DNA of 64,000 nucleotides from Rosa chinensis (Eukaryota > Streptophyta > Magnoliopsida > Rosales > Rosaceae): NCBI RefSeq assembly GCF_002994745.2, contig NC_037091.1:28216289-28280288 (forward strand). The letters run 5' to 3'. Shown piece by piece: positions 1 through 13,423 of this stretch; position 1 is the stretch's first letter, and every line of letters starts with the position of its first letter. The translations under genes and the position numbers were made by a program. Below the pieces are notes generated by a model that was not told the origin of the DNA, did no database searches, and saw only the letters and a program-made list of their open reading frames with translations.

Positions 1-1383
1 ATCCCGTAACTCATAGAGCATAATAAATCTCAAGAAATCAAGCTCATAAAATCATAATACTCAATAATTCTAATAATAAATTAAACCTCAATCGGAAAAT
101 AATAATATATTGCATGCACATTTAATTTAAAATAAATGTACACTCACAGTACTATTTAGGCGATCACGCATACGAGTTCCTTCATCGAGCAATAGCTCGG
201 TATATCGCCCTGTATACAATTATAATTCATGAATAACAATCTGGAATTTAAATACGATTCCCACATCAAATCCTCCTAAATTAACATTTCTATTTTGTTC
301 TTTGATTAAACCAAAAGTTATTTGCACCAATTCTTTAATTGAAGGTTCTAGGGCAGAACCAAGAGAAATCCGGCTATCGGATTCTCGTAAATCGTTAACT
401 GAAATTCTAAAATTCGAAAAATTCACAATCGATACAAAACTTCTCCAATGTCCACCAAAATCACATATACAAGCTCGACAATATTATAGGATTTAATTGG
501 CTAAAAACAAAAATTAAAAACCTGCCCTACCCGCCTCCACGCGGCATCTACAATGGCAGCGCGTGGGCCCCACGCGCCGCCGCCGCCACCACCTTCGATG
601 GCCACCAAATTCCATCCACAGCATCATCTCAACATTCTAAGCATCTTTCACAACTACAACAAATTCAGAAAACACCTAGAACTGCTCGAACAACACAATG
701 AACAGTGGCATTCGATTTGAATAGTGTTGAAGAAAGTCAAACCTTCGATTCACCAATTTCACTTCAATTTGAGGAATAAACTTGGAGGAACGTCACCCAA
801 GTCCCGAGGCGCATCGATAAAGCCCAAAAAAACTATTGGAGATGGCCAGAATCTGGAAAATTTTCCAGAAAACCCGAGCTGCTACAGTGAACTTGTTGGC
901 TTCGATTCGTCGTCTATGGTGAATGATAGGGTTCAAGGCATATATGGATAGAAACCTTGTTTCAAGACGAAGAGATGGACACCAATTTCATGGCCATAGG
1001 TGGCCGGACGAGGCGGCGGCGACGCCGGAAAGTTACGTCGGCGAGAGAGGAAGAAAACTGGAAATTTTCGGGGGTTTCCCGAAATGGAAAGTCCAGATTT
1101 CTATTTATAGACATGAATTCCATGAAATTACAAAACTGCCACTAACTTAAAACCCTTATAACTTCTTCGTTACAACTCCGGTTTTAGCGTGCCACGTGTT
1201 TCCGAACTCGGTTTAACGTCCTCTACAACTTTCATCAAGAAAAATTTCTCAAATTTTGACCCGAACAAAAAGTCAACTATTCGGGCCTTCTAATAGTACC
1301 GAAACTTATGTAAAACGTGAGCGATTGTCGTTCATCGTCCAATAACTAGTGAATGAGTGAACGTCTAAGGTTCGGGACATTAC
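1..1383 (-). mobile_element. Family A LTR, 3' LTR, cut by window start
   Basis: This is the LTR at the downstream end of a minus-strand Ty3/gypsy-type element. Its 5' end is at 1383 and reads, on the minus strand, TGTAATGTCCCGAACC. Positions 1-1010 match 9060-10040, and the stretch from about 1005 to 1383 matches 13053-13423, so it is the partner of the LTR at 7454-13423. The rest lies outside the window. A TATA-like box (minus strand CTATAAATAG) sits near 1100-1110. No gene is supported here; the short reading frames in it also occur in the partner LTR and have no recognisable domain. Confidence 0.85.
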
Positions 1384-4300
1384 AATCTCCCTTCCTTATA
1401 AAAATTTCGTCCTCGAAATTTCATGCTGTTGAAGTAGAGATGGGTGCACACACCAATCCGTAGTAAACATTCTCGAAGATGAATAGCACATCAATCATAC
1501 AGCAGTGGCTATGATAAGACACTGAAAAGATGTGCAAGTCTACTCAAATCATGTAAAAATTAGCTTCAAAACTGATACAAGAGTTGACCAATTAGAACAG
1601 AGAGATCAACCCTTATAACAAAAAAAACAATCCTCTAGCTGAAACCTAGCCAATCATTGTGATCTGAATAATTCCCACAGCGTTCATACTAAATTCAGTG
1701 TCTTAGGAGATAGATCTACTTCCACTCATTACTGACAGTCCTTAACAACTGAGGGAGAACATCGTCAAAGCGTTATGTTGGAAATAACCGGTAAATGGTT
1801 CAAATATGTAAGCATAAATACATGCTAAAATTTCCAGAATAAAGACTCAAGGCTTATCAAGGTCGGTTACTTGAACAAACCACACCTTGAAACTGCATAA
1901 CGAAAATAAAATCTTCTTTGGGTTAAGTATTCCCTTTGCAATCTTAAGTCAACGACTGGAGCAGCTGATAATTTCGACAATCTCAATTATACAAGCAACT
2001 AAAACATATACTTAAAACCCCAAATTTATCAATGTTTCAAGTCGGATACCCTTGTCTTACTTATGTAGTAATACATACTCACAAGTACACAACTTCGGCG
2101 TCAAGAAATTTATGTCAGAGACTAGTTCAAATAACTCATTGTATCGATATCATAAACTATTTAATTTAAATGGTAGCATTCATAACCTTTCCATGTAACT
2201 CGTACGGTGAAGATCCACTCTGTTCACCAACAACATGATGATAACTACCAAATGGTCACTAATAACCAACAAGTCCAAAACAAGTAGTTTCCTTATCAAA
2301 CACCAAAACCACACTTTCTTTTTGTCTATTTGTGCTTAGATTTCTGGTCAAATGTCATCCACGTAAAGATCCTACAATTACCGAATGTATCATAGGATAG
2401 CCTCGATCAAACCGATAAGTTCCTAATCATGTAGCGTCTTTGACTGCCACAAGGCGACACCCTTCGGCTACCACACACCCACTCATGTTCAAATTTTTGT
2501 ACCAGACTGCTAGCAAAGTAGTTCATTCTTTCTTCTCCGCGTTTCCAAACCATAACATTCCAAGAATCAACGTCGAACTTGCAAGTATTTAAGTATCGCC
2601 AACTCTCCTCGCATGGCTCAAAGCCGATACCCCCAAGCCACACTGTCTTCGCTGAACTAAGGATAAAGTAGTTGAAGATCCGCCCTCCAACAACACTTAT
2701 TCAATAATATTCCAGCTACAACAACAATCCCAAAAACTAATCTGCGCTAACTAAAATTGCACCAAAATTTCCCAAACCTCATCTCGCTAAACATAAATCC
2801 AACAACACAACTCAATCATAGTCGCTCAACAATTTAGTACTTCAAGTGTCAGTTGAAACCTTTGATAAAACCTAAGTCCAAACAATTAATTTTCAAACTC
2901 AACTCCAACATCTTGCTAAGTCATCATACCTATAAACCCGTGATGGTGACCGAATATCAATCGTACCAACAACTTTCTATACTTCTCCAATCAAAGGCCA
3001 CCATACGGTAGAAAGATCGATCAAAGTGAGAACTAAATCTCAAACAGTTTAACCCATTACCACCAGTAACAGAACCAAGGTAGTAAAACTCACTTAACTC
3101 CTCAAAAGCAAACTATTAATATACGTATTCAACTCAAGCAACAACCAATTTTCCTAGATGACAAAACACTGTTCATAGAGTCTTTCCTCGAACAACAACC
3201 TTGATGAAAAATAGACACCAGTCCAACATCTAGTATCACATAAAGCGGTACCTGGATCTGAAATTTAATCCAACCACATGGCGATCCAATTCCTCCATTT
3301 AATTACTGTTGAAATACGCCACTACACAGACTTACCCCATTACGTTTTACCCACATATAACAAGAATTCTGGTCAAACCTTAATTAGAAATATTTCCGGA
3401 GCCAACTAGGAAACTTATTTCCTTAAAGTTATTCCACTAACCACTCTTACAAAATCACAATCCAACTGTCTAACAAAAGCTTCACCAAGAATCTATCACA
3501 ATTAATCTTCAAGGCTCCACAATTTATAACTCGAATCATACTCTGTATCACAAGTAATTCCACTTGCACCATTATAAATACCCAACGATATCAGTACCGC
3601 TATTCTCCAATTTTTAGGTACAACCATTTCAGCCAAAAACGGATAACTAATTAAGTACACGCATCGATACAATCTCATATACAAAAGTTGTTTCTAATCC
3701 TCTCAATTAAATAATGCCAAAGATCGTAACTCGATTGTAAGCTCTAAGTGTCCAACTAAATACTCAAGTTTCAAACATAAAACTATTTCAAAAACTTAAA
3801 TTATGTCTATCTCCTTACTCAATACAATCCAAAACTTCAAAAGGATCAATTATAAGTCAATGTATCTAGAATCAATTTCTTCCAATCCGAACAAAACTAA
3901 ATCCAAATATCATGGTCAAGTCAAAGGCCCAAGATAACTAGTCTTGATTTCCAAGTAATCTCCAACAACTATCAATGATATCACAAATTTCACATACATG
4001 ACATATCACATTATGTAACACAACTCCTGAAACTTGGTTCAACGTCAGAACCACTAATATTACTAGTTACATTTCCATCAACAATTCTAATTCCAAAGCC
4101 ATTTATAGCAGACTGAGACAGCCCAAAGCTATGCCCACTCAACTCTAACAATCAAACACGAAATCGAACTCCAGTCTTGCACCTTAAAGCTTATCCCAAC
4201 AAACTTGTTGGCATCGAGGGAGAGATAACCACCACATTCCCTCGGATCGCATTTCGAAGCATAACTCAACCCTGTAAAATAATCTAACATCACCATCACC

Positions 4301-4461
4301 AGGAAAAGGTGCAAGACACTTAAACAATCTGATATATAGAGAAATCCCTATGAGGTCGGCGTATAAGAGGCATAGCACCTGAAGGAAAATCAACTAACCA
4401 TGTACCTTACACACTTGATGAATACTTCAACACCGAAGATTAAACGATGGGGAACCGCTGT
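1384..4461 (-). mobile_element. Family A internal region, non-coding
   Basis: Internal part of the minus-strand family A element. Next to the 3' LTR, at about 1384-1402, is a purine tract (minus strand AAGGAAGGGAGATTG) preceded by a GACGAAATTT motif, the usual arrangement beside the 3' LTR of Tekay/Del-like Ty3 elements. The remaining 3 kb has no frame above about 80 codons and no gag, protease, reverse transcriptase or integrase motif that I could find. With LTRs near 3 kb and a non-coding interior it fits a large retrotransposon derivative (LARD). A solo LTR of family B interrupts it at 4467. Confidence 0.7.
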
Positions 4462-4466
4462 AGTCG

Positions 4467-7350
4467 TGTCACGCCCTTGATTTTACACACATGAAAATCG
4501 ATATATATATAACCCCATAATTATATATGCGTGAACGTCCAGTCATCAATACAAAATACCTGAAATCTTTTTCGCTTAAACTTACACACATATTGATGTC
4601 CTGAACCCTCAAAGTAAATATACACTCGCATCCAAAGAGTTATATATTACACAAGCTTACGAATTAAATTGTCAACAACAAAATAAAACGTAAAGGCTGC
4701 TCAGAGTAACTATACAACGGAAGTCCTTATCAAAAGTAAAGTCACAAAGGTGGCTTCCTACCGTAAAGCTGCAAGCTCGCTGCCTCAACCTCGATTATCC
4801 TAACCTGCAGGATTAACCCCTACACCGTTTGAATGGTGTACCGGGTTGCCACACAACAAACCCGGTAAGCTTTTGCAAGCCCGTATGAGTAACTCAAAAC
4901 CACACATGCACAACTCACCCAACGAGGAACCCATCAACTCGTAAAAAGGGACATACACACACCCTGTTTTCCCAAAACAACACATTCTTTTCCCAAAAGA
5001 AACAATAAAGGCCACACCGTGACCAAATCATATAAATTGAAACTCTGACAATTAAATATGATAAACAAGTCCTCCCAGGACATTTAAAAGAAAGAATCCC
5101 CGAAACTCCCTTTTAAAACACATTCTCAAATCAACACAAGTCACCCCGTGACAAAATCATAATAATTGAAACTCTGACAATTAAATATGATAAACAAGTC
5201 CTCCCAGGACATTTAAAAGAAAGAATCCCCGAAACTCCCTTTTAAAACACATCCTCAAATCAACACAAGTCACCCCGTGACAAAATCATAATAATTGAAA
5301 CTCTGACAATTAAATATGATACACAAGTCCTCCCAGGACATTTAAAAGAAAGAATCCCCGAAACTCCCTTTTAAAAACACGTACTCATGAGCACCAGATA
5401 GCTCCCCGCTACCCCCCATGATGTACTATGGCAAACAGACTAGAGCTCTAACTGATTGTATGCACAAACTCGGCCAAAGGCGTGAAGTCCCGATTTATAT
5501 GCCTGAGGTTACTCCCAGCAATCCCAAATCCTCAGACCTCCCAGGTCGTCAGATCAAAACCTTTCAAAATGGTCACTCAGGACCCAAAAGTTACTCAACT
5601 CACACAAAAGGAGATGTCACCCCGTGACCTCCAATCATCAGACCTCCCCGGTCATCAGATCAAAACATTAAATCAAACCAAAAGGAGAAATCACAACTTG
5701 TGACTCTCAGATCTTCCGACCCCCGGTCGTTAGATCAAAACATTCAAATCACATCAAAGCAACTCACACCAAATCTTGACACGTTTCAAAACAATAGAAA
5801 TTCCCAATTCCCACAAAATGTTTCCCGAAAAGTCAAGCCCCCAAACAATAGAATGAAACCCATCAATACCTATTGCTTCAATTCATTCATCAACCCACAA
5901 GAATATACATATTCCACGTAAATATATATATAAGTGGTCATTCACTCAGGAAGGCCACTAATACCAACTATAGTTTGCAGTTAACTAAATAACTCTCAAA
6001 ACAATAAGGTCAACCCGTTCGTGAATGAACTTCGTGAGATTACTCACCTCGAACTCCTGCTGCGTCTTCAATACAGAACCGAACCAAAACTATCACCCAC
6101 AACTCGTCCAAATACTTCGTCAAGTACCTAATCACAATCGATTTCCACTTAGTAATAATTCACAAACGATTTAAGTCCGAAACCCCTGTTTTGAACTAAA
6201 ATCCCCAAAGTGGCGCCAATCGAGGCAAAACCACATCCGAGATCTCCCAAAGTCTTCGGAATACGTCCACGATCGATGTGACCAAACCATAAGTCGATCG
6301 GACGCTCGAATCCTCACGGATCTAATAAATCGATCGGTATGAAACTGTAAAAATCATAACAATTTCATACGAACTCCAAAATTTGCATAATATATATCGA
6401 AACGCTCGTATCAACGATTAGAACATATATAATGCCACAAACAGTCCCATACATGGCCGGAACTCTGCCACAGGAGGTGGCGCACCGCCGCCGGCCAAAA
6501 CTCAATATTTCACAAAACTTCCAACATCAAAAAGCTTCATCTAAGCATGCTTGTGAACTTTCATAACTGGATCGAAGTCAGAAAACAAGCCTAAGGGATC
6601 GAAAACTACCTCACAAGCCGTGAACAGTAATCCAATCCGAGTTGATCGAAGTTTCACGTGAATCGATCCAAACAACCACCAGGGATCGATCGGCGAGGCT
6701 GCTCTGAGCTCAACCAAGAAAACTCGAAGCCTTGCCGACGTCGGAATAAGGATTTCCGGCCGGGTCCGATTTCTTCAATCTGTGCTGCTTTTAACTGCCA
6801 CCGAGACGGAGAATCGTCGTAAGAGACCACCACAGAGACGACCGGAGCAAGGAGGCGAATCGTTCTGGGTTGGTTTCACCGGAAGAGGTCGCCGGAGATG
6901 CGAGTTCCGACCGGGTCGGAATACCGGGTCCGGGTCGGGTCAGAAGGAAAATTTCGTTTCTGAAGGAGCGGACGAGAGAGAAGAGAGAGAGAGAATTATT
7001 TCCGGAAAAGGAAAGGGAAATAATGAATTTAATTTCTGATTTTCCATATTTATAGTAAAACGGAAACTTCTTCCGATAGCCATAACTTCCTCATACGAAC
7101 TCCGATTCTCACGTTCCACATGTCCACGAACTCGTATCGACGTGCTCTACAACTTTCGTGAAGGAAGTTTTTGGAGAATCCCTACAAATAAAAAGTCAAC
7201 CTTTTGCGCCACCCCTAAAGTCACACTTTTCAAATAGAATTTCGTCCGAAACACTTCCGCTCCGTCCACAAGCCACGAAACCGTCCAACAACCATAAATT
7301 AGATTCCGGAAATTCCTCTGAAAATAATTACGAATTTCCGGGGCATCACA
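4467..7350 (-). mobile_element. Family B solo LTR (copy B1)
   Basis: A complete 2884-bp LTR with termini TGTCACGCCC and GGGCATCACA on the plus strand, flanked by a perfect 5-bp duplication AGTCG at 4462-4466 and 7351-7355. No internal region is attached, so it is a solo LTR left by recombination between the two LTRs of a family B element that inserted into family A. A TATA-like box (minus strand CTATAAATATGG) lies near 7044-7054. It contains a 129-bp tandem repeat at about 5013-5380. The GC-rich frames at 6782-7055 lie in the U3-like part and have homologues in the other B LTRs; I do not regard them as genes. Confidence 0.92.
5013..5380. repeat. 129-bp tandem repeat, about 2.8 copies
   Basis: The marker string GAAACTCTGACAATTAAAT starts at 5039, 5168 and 5297, giving an exact period of 129 bp, and the copies are nearly identical. 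The block lies within solo LTR B1. The corresponding interval of the other B-family LTRs carries different repeats. Confidence 0.93.
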
Positions 7351-7355
7351 AGTCG

Positions 7356-7453
7356 GGCCATCACTCGGGAGGCACTGAGTAACATCAAGCATATAAGGTA
7401 ACTAGATCGAAACAAGTCTACAGAATCTTACAACCTAGTGCTCTGATACCAAC
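7356..7453 (-). mobile_element. Family A internal 5' end with tRNA-iMet primer-binding site
   Basis: Remainder of the family A interior between solo LTR B1 and the 5' LTR. Positions 7440-7451 read, on the minus strand, TGGTATCAGAGC, which complements the 3' end of initiator methionine tRNA and is the standard primer-binding site of many plant Ty3 and Ty1 elements. The spacer between it and the LTR end is 2 nt. Confidence 0.88.
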
Positions 7454-8128
7454 TGACAGGACCCGCCTCGGATTTCACATTGAAATCCAAAGTGGCCCTT
7501 CGGGGCCCACCTCAGAAGAAATTCTACCAAAAAATTTAGCGGAACTCCCTCTAAAAGTGGACAACCCAAAAACCTGTAGAAAGACATTTACACTTCTAAA
7601 ATAATCCACCCTTAATCTTTTGGAGCCACCATGTTCGTCGTATCACAACATCTCCCATTTCACAAACAATTCTGAACTTAAGAATATTAATATCCTGGGT
7701 TATCAGAGCAATCTAATGTACCAGCATACAAGATGATAAAATATAAGATAAAGGACAGATACTTTTATAATACGGAAGCTATGGCAGCTATGCCTCAACC
7801 CCATGTACGCTCGACCTCAAGCTAAACTGGCCTGCAAACTGGGCATTTGAAACCGAAGGGCCCAGGGGAAAACATTTAAAATCTGTTAGAGTGAGTGGAC
7901 GAAAAATAAATAATTTCGAATGAATAAGTAAAACTTAATGCTTTCCCAAGTTATTCTCTAAAACCTCGTATACAGTAACAATATTGGAAATACTTTTAAT
8001 CATCATCTTTACTGCAATCTTAATCACGTAAAAATAGAACATCTTACAATTTCTTAAAATCTCATCCTCAATCCTCATAAAAATATCATTTTCAAGAGGC
8101 TCGTTTGATGACTACAAAGGACTGCTGT

Positions 8129-8590
8129 CTAGTCATCTCATGCCATCTAGGAGGGACTGCCAACCGAAATAGGAGGCGGTGGGTAGAAGGGACTGCCAAC
8201 TAGCCACAGGTAGTTAGAAGGGACTGCCAACTAACTACCTCATGTCATCTGGAAGGGATTGCCAACCAGGTGACTCATCGGAAGAGACTGCCAACCGGAA
8301 TAGAAGGCGGTGGGTAGAAGGGACTACCAACTAGCCACAGATAGTTAGAATGGACTGCCAACTAACTACCTCATGTCATCTGGAAGGGACTGCCAACCAG
8401 GTGACGCATCAGAAGGGACTGCCAACCGGAATAGGAGGTGGTGGGTAGAAGGGACTGCCAACTAGCCACAGGTAGTTAGAATGGACTGCCAACTAACCTT
8501 ATGTCATCTGGAAGGGACTGCCAACCGGGATGTAGTCTGGAAGGGACTGCCAACCAGACTATTATCTAGAAGGGACTTCCAACTAGGTAA
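8129..8590. repeat. 131-bp higher-order tandem repeat
   Basis: A short unit of the form GAAGGGACTGCCAACTAG recurs more than a dozen times with alternating spacers, organised into a longer unit of 131 bp: the GGCGGTGGGTAGAAGGGACT block recurs at about 8176, 8307 and 8438. It lies inside the family A 5' LTR. The equivalent part of the other A LTR is outside the window. Confidence 0.92.
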
Positions 8591-10044
8591 TATACGCATG
8601 CGCCGAAGATAGCCTCTTCAATAAACTGAATAGCCGCCTCAATAAACTGGAAACAACCTCTTTCAATTACTTGCTTTCGGAAAGAAACTCGCTGTTACTT
8701 CAATAAAACATTAAAAATTCACTGAAAGCATAACACAGGATTATCTCGCTAACTCAAATCTCAATAAATCATTTACTCTGCAAATCAATAAATGCTTTCG
8801 GAAAGAAATCTCAATCTAACTCAAGGCTGATAAGTGCGGAGCTCAAACCTCAATAAATCTCGATAATTCAATCATGCTCAAATATTTGTTAAATCCTTCG
8901 TACTCGTATATCATCATAAAAACTGATATTCGAAATCAATAATTCTCATAATATTTTCTGAATCAGTCACTTCCCGCAAATCATTTCCCAACTTAATAAC
9001 TCATAAATAATTAGCTTGAAAATCTATTGAAAGCCCTCGGGAAGGAAATCCACTAAAAATCCCGTAACTCATAGAGCATAATAAATATCAAGAAATCAAG
9101 CTCATAAAATCATAATACTCAATAATTCAAATAATAAATTAAACCTCAATCGGAAAATAATAATATACTGCATGCACATTTAATTTAAAATAAATGTCCA
9201 CTCACAGTACTATTTAGGCGATCACGCATACGAGTTCCTTCATCGAGCAATAGCTCGGTATATCGCCCTGTATACAATTATAATTCGTGAATAACAATAT
9301 GGAATTTAAATATGATTCCCACATCAAATCCTCATAAATTAACATTTCTATTTTGTTCTTTGATTAAACCAAAACTTTATCATTTGCACCAATTCTTTAA
9401 TTGAAGGTTCTAGGGCAGAACCAAGAGAAATCCGGCTATCGAATTCTTGTAAATCGTTAACTGAAATTCTAAAATTCGGAAAATTCACAATCGATACAAA
9501 ACTTCTCCAATGTCCACCAAAATGATATATACAAGCTCTACAATATTATAGGATTTGATTGGCTAAAAACAAGAATTAAAAACCTGCCCTACCCGCCTCC
9601 ACGCGCTATCTACAGTGGCAGGGCCCACGCGGCGCCACCGCCACGACCTCCGATGGCCACCAAATTCCATCCACAACATCTTTCACAACTACAACAAATT
9701 CAGAAAACACCTAGAATTGCCCCAAAAACACAATGAACAGTGGCATTCGATTTGAATAGTGTTCAAGAAAGTCAAACCTTAGATTCACCAATTTCACTTC
9801 AATTTGTGGAATAAAACTTGGAGGAACGTCACCCATGTCCCGAGGCGCATTGATCAAGCCCAAAAAAACTATTGGAGATGGCCGGAATCTGGAAAATTTT
9901 CACGAAAACCCGAGCTGCTACAGTGAACTTGTTGGCTTCGATTTGTCGTCTATGGTGAATGATAGGGTGCAAGGCATATATGGATAGAAACCTTGTTTCA
10001 AGACGAAGAGATGGACACCAATTTCATGGCCATAGGTGGCCGGA

Positions 10045-13000
10045 TGTGATGCCCCAGAAATTCGTATTTATTTTCCGAGGATTTTCTGGAATTTAAATGA
10101 TGGGTATCAGACGGTTTCGTGGCTCGTGGACGGAGCGGAAGTGTTTCGGACGAATTTTTATTCGTAAAGTGTGGAATTAGGGGGGGGTTTCAAGGTTGAC
10201 TTTTTATTCGTAGGGATTCTCCAAAAACTTCCTTCACGAAAGTTGTAGAGCGCGTCGATACGAGTTTGTGGACATGTGGAACGCGAGAATCGGAGTTCGT
10301 ATGAGAAAGTTATGGCCATTGGAAGGAATTTCCATTTTGGTATAAATAGAAGTTTCCCAAGTTGGAAACTTACTATTTTCATTATTTCCGTTTCCGGAAA
10401 TCCTTTCTCTCTCTCTTCTCTCTCGTTCGCACCTTCAGATTCGAAATTATCCGACTGACCCGACCCGAACCCGGCCGACCCGACCCGGCTTTTCCGGCCA
10501 ACTGCAGCGGTCTCTGGCCGTGAAACTTGGTCAGCAGGTTCGCCTCCTCCGTCTGGTCGTCCCTGTGGTGCCCTCTATCGCCGATTCTCTTCCACGGCGG
10601 CGCTGCAAGGCGGTGCAGCTTAGTGTTTTCGGACCCGGCCGGAAAACTCAACTCCGGCGACTTCATGGCTTCAGGCTTCCTTAGTTGAGTTCAGAACAAG
10701 CTCGCCGATCGATCCTTGGTGGTTGTTTGGATCGATTCACGTGAAACTTCGATCAACTCAGTTGGGATTACTGTTCACGGCTTGTGAGGTAGTTTTCGAC
10801 CCTTTATGCTTGTTTTCTGACTTCGAGCTAGTTATGAGTATCCACAAGCATGCTTAGATGAAGAACTTTGATGTTGGGAGTTTTGTGAAATATTGAGTTT
10901 TGGCCGGCGGCGGTGCGCCTCCGTCTGTGGCGGCGTTCCGGCGGTGTTCCGGCCACTTAAGGAACTGTTTCTGTTATTATATATGTTCTACTTGTTGATA
11001 CGAGCGTTTCAATATATAATATGCAAATTTTGGAGTTCGTATGGAATTGTTATGATTTTTGCAGTTTCATACCGATCGATTTATTCTATCCGTGAGGATT
11101 TGAGGGTCCGATCTACTTGTGGTTTGGTCACATCGATCGTGGACGTATTCCAGAGACTTTGGAAGGTCTCGGATGTGGTTTTGCCTCGATTGGCGCCACT
11201 TTGGGGATTTTAGTTCAAAACAAGGGTTTCGAACTTAAATCAAATGTGAATCGTTACTGATTTTGATCATTGGTGATTAGGTGCTTCTAAAGGTGAATTG
11301 GACGAGTTGTTGGTGATAGTGTTAGTTCGGTTCTGTATAGAAGACGCAGCGGGAGTTTCGAGGTGAGTAATCTCACGAAGTTCATTTCACGAACGGGAAT
11401 ACCCTTATTGTTTTGAGAGTTATTTAGTTAACTGCAAACTATAGATGGTATTAGTGGCACTTTAGAGTAGATGATTACGTGTGTGTGTGTATATATTATG
11501 GGATGTATATATATACATACGTATTCATGTATTAGTAGATATATGTTTACGTGAAATATATATGTTTTGGTGGTTTGTGGATTTATGAAAACAATATGCA
11601 TGAAATGATGCTTTTTATTGTTTTGGGGTGTGGCTTTTGGAAAACAAATGATTTGTGGAAATGATTGATTTCGATTTGTTTTGAAAAGCGTTGAGATTTG
11701 AGAAAAGTGTTGAGATTTGGGTATGAAAACAATAGGCAGGAATTGATGCTTTTTATTGTTTTGTGTTATGGCTTTTTCGGAAAACAATGATTATGGAAAT
11801 GTTGATTTCGATTGTTTTCAAAAGTGTTGCGATTTGTGTAACATTTTGGGTCCAATGCGACTCCTTTAATGTTTTGCTCCAAGGGACATTGCGGCCCGAG
11901 GATCGAAGGTCTAAGACCTTGGGCAGAATCTCAGGTGACCACGTCTTTGGCCGGACGAGTGGTTACGTTTTTCAGTTAGAGCTCTAATCTGTCTGCCATA
12001 TAGGTAATTCATGGGGTAACGGGAATTGGTTATTTACAACTCATGACATTACGTATTTTTAGGGAACAAGGTGTGAGTTGCTTCCTTATTAATGGTTTTT
12101 AAGGGGACAAGGTGTGAGTTGTTTTCCTTATTAACGTTTTGATAGAAATCATGGTGTGAGTTGCTTTCTATGGTACGATTATGGTACATTTGATAGGAAA
12201 CAAGGTGTGAGTTGTTTTCTATGTTTTACTGATAGAAATCAAGGAGTGAGTTGCTTTCTATGTTTTATTGATAGAAATCAAGGTGTGAGTTGCTTTCTAT
12301 GGTATGATTATGGTACATTTGATAGGAAACAAGGTGTGAGTTGTTTTCTATGTTTTACTGATAGAAATCAAGGAGTGAGTTGCTTTCTATGTTTTATTGA
12401 TAGGAATCAAGGAGTGAGTTGCTTTCTATGTTTTATTGATAGAATTCAAGTGTGGGTTGTTTTCTATGTTTCGTTTTAAAAGGAAACAAGGTGTGAGTTG
12501 CTTTCTTTTATTTCGATTTGAAAGGAAATTAAAGTGTGAGTTATTCTCCTTTATTTCGTGTTTTAAGGAATCAAAGCGTGAGTTGTTTTCCTTATTTTTG
12601 GCGTGAGTTGTGTGTGGTTTGAGTTACTCATACGGGCTTACAAAAGCTTACCGGGTTTGTTGTGTGGCAACCCGGTACACTATTCAAACGGTGTAGGGGT
12701 TAATCCTGCAGGTTAGGATAATCGGGGCTGAAGCTGAGGTAGCGCCTTTGCAGCTTTACGGTAGGGAGCCATTTTTGTAACTTTACCGTCGATAAGGACT
12801 TCCGTTGTATAGTTAACTCTGAGCTGCATTTACGTTTTATTTTGTTGTTGGCAATTTAATTCTTATGCTTGTGTAATATATAACTCTATGGACGAGTGTA
12901 TATTAACTTTGAGGGTTCAGGGCATCAATATCTGTGTAAGTTAAAGGGAAAAAGATTCCAGGTATTTTGTATTGATGACTGGACGTTCACGCATATATAA

Positions 13001-13052
13001 TTATGGGGTTATATATATCAATTTTCATGTGTGTAAAATCAAGGGCGTGACA
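10045..13052 (+). mobile_element. Family B solo LTR (copy B2)
   Basis: A 3008-bp LTR with ends TGTGATGCCC and GGGCGTGACA, flanked by a perfect 5-bp duplication CCGGA at 10040-10044 and 13053-13057. It interrupts the family A LTR exactly where the intact sister copy at about 1001-1005 is continuous. No interior remains, so it is a solo LTR. A TATA-like box (TATAAATAG) is near 10341-10349, followed by a pyrimidine-rich CTCTCTCTT tract. It is in the opposite orientation to B1. Confidence 0.93.
12040..12600. repeat. Tandem repeat, unit about 35-40 bp, in solo LTR B2
   Basis: The core AAGGTGTGAGTTG (or close variants) recurs about a dozen times, spaced by GATAGGAAACAAG-like and TTTCTATGTTTTATTG-like segments. 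The apparent 107-codon frame at 12156-12479 is only this repeat translated. This array fills the interval that holds 129-bp repeats in copy B1. Confidence 0.9.
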
Positions 13053-13423
13053 CCGGACAAGGCGGCGGCGACGCCGGAAAGTTACGTTGGCGAGAGAGGA
13101 AGAAAACTGGAAATTTTCGGGGGTTTCCCGAAATGGAAAGTCCAGATTTCTATTTATAGACATGAATTCTATGGAATTACAAAACTACCACTAACTTAAA
13201 ACCCTTATAACTTCTTCGTTACAACTCCGATTTTAGCGTGCCACGTGTCTCCGAACTCGGTTTAACGTCCTCTACAACTTTCATCAAGAAAACTTTCTCA
13301 AATTTTGACCTGAACAAAAAGTCAACTATTCGGGCCCCCTACTAGTACCGAAACTTATGTAAAACGTGAGCGATTGTAGTTTACCTAGTGAATGAGTGAA
13401 CGTCTAAGGTTCGGGACGTTACA

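Larger units (their letters stand above)
7454..13423 (-). mobile_element. Family A 5' LTR, interrupted by a solo LTR
   Basis: The second LTR of family A, running 7454-10044 and resuming at about 13053-13423. Its plus-strand ends are TGACAGGACC and GGGACGTTACA, giving TG...CA termini on the minus strand. Without the insertion it is about 2.95 kb. It matches the LTR at 1-1383. Its right edge abuts LINE coding sequence at 13424, so family A inserted into the LINE; the target duplication cannot be checked because the other end is outside the window. It includes a higher-order tandem repeat at 8129-8590. Confidence 0.88.

Noticed and set aside
8129..8590. CRISPR-like look of regularly spaced repeats
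   Set aside because: The units are contiguous tandem repeats in a plant LTR with similar spacers; there are no unique spacers and no cas genes.
12156..12479. 107-codon plus-strand frame with repeated SCFLCF-like blocks
   Set aside because: It is the LTR tandem repeat in translation; there is no start context or homologous protein, and the array is absent from sister LTRs.
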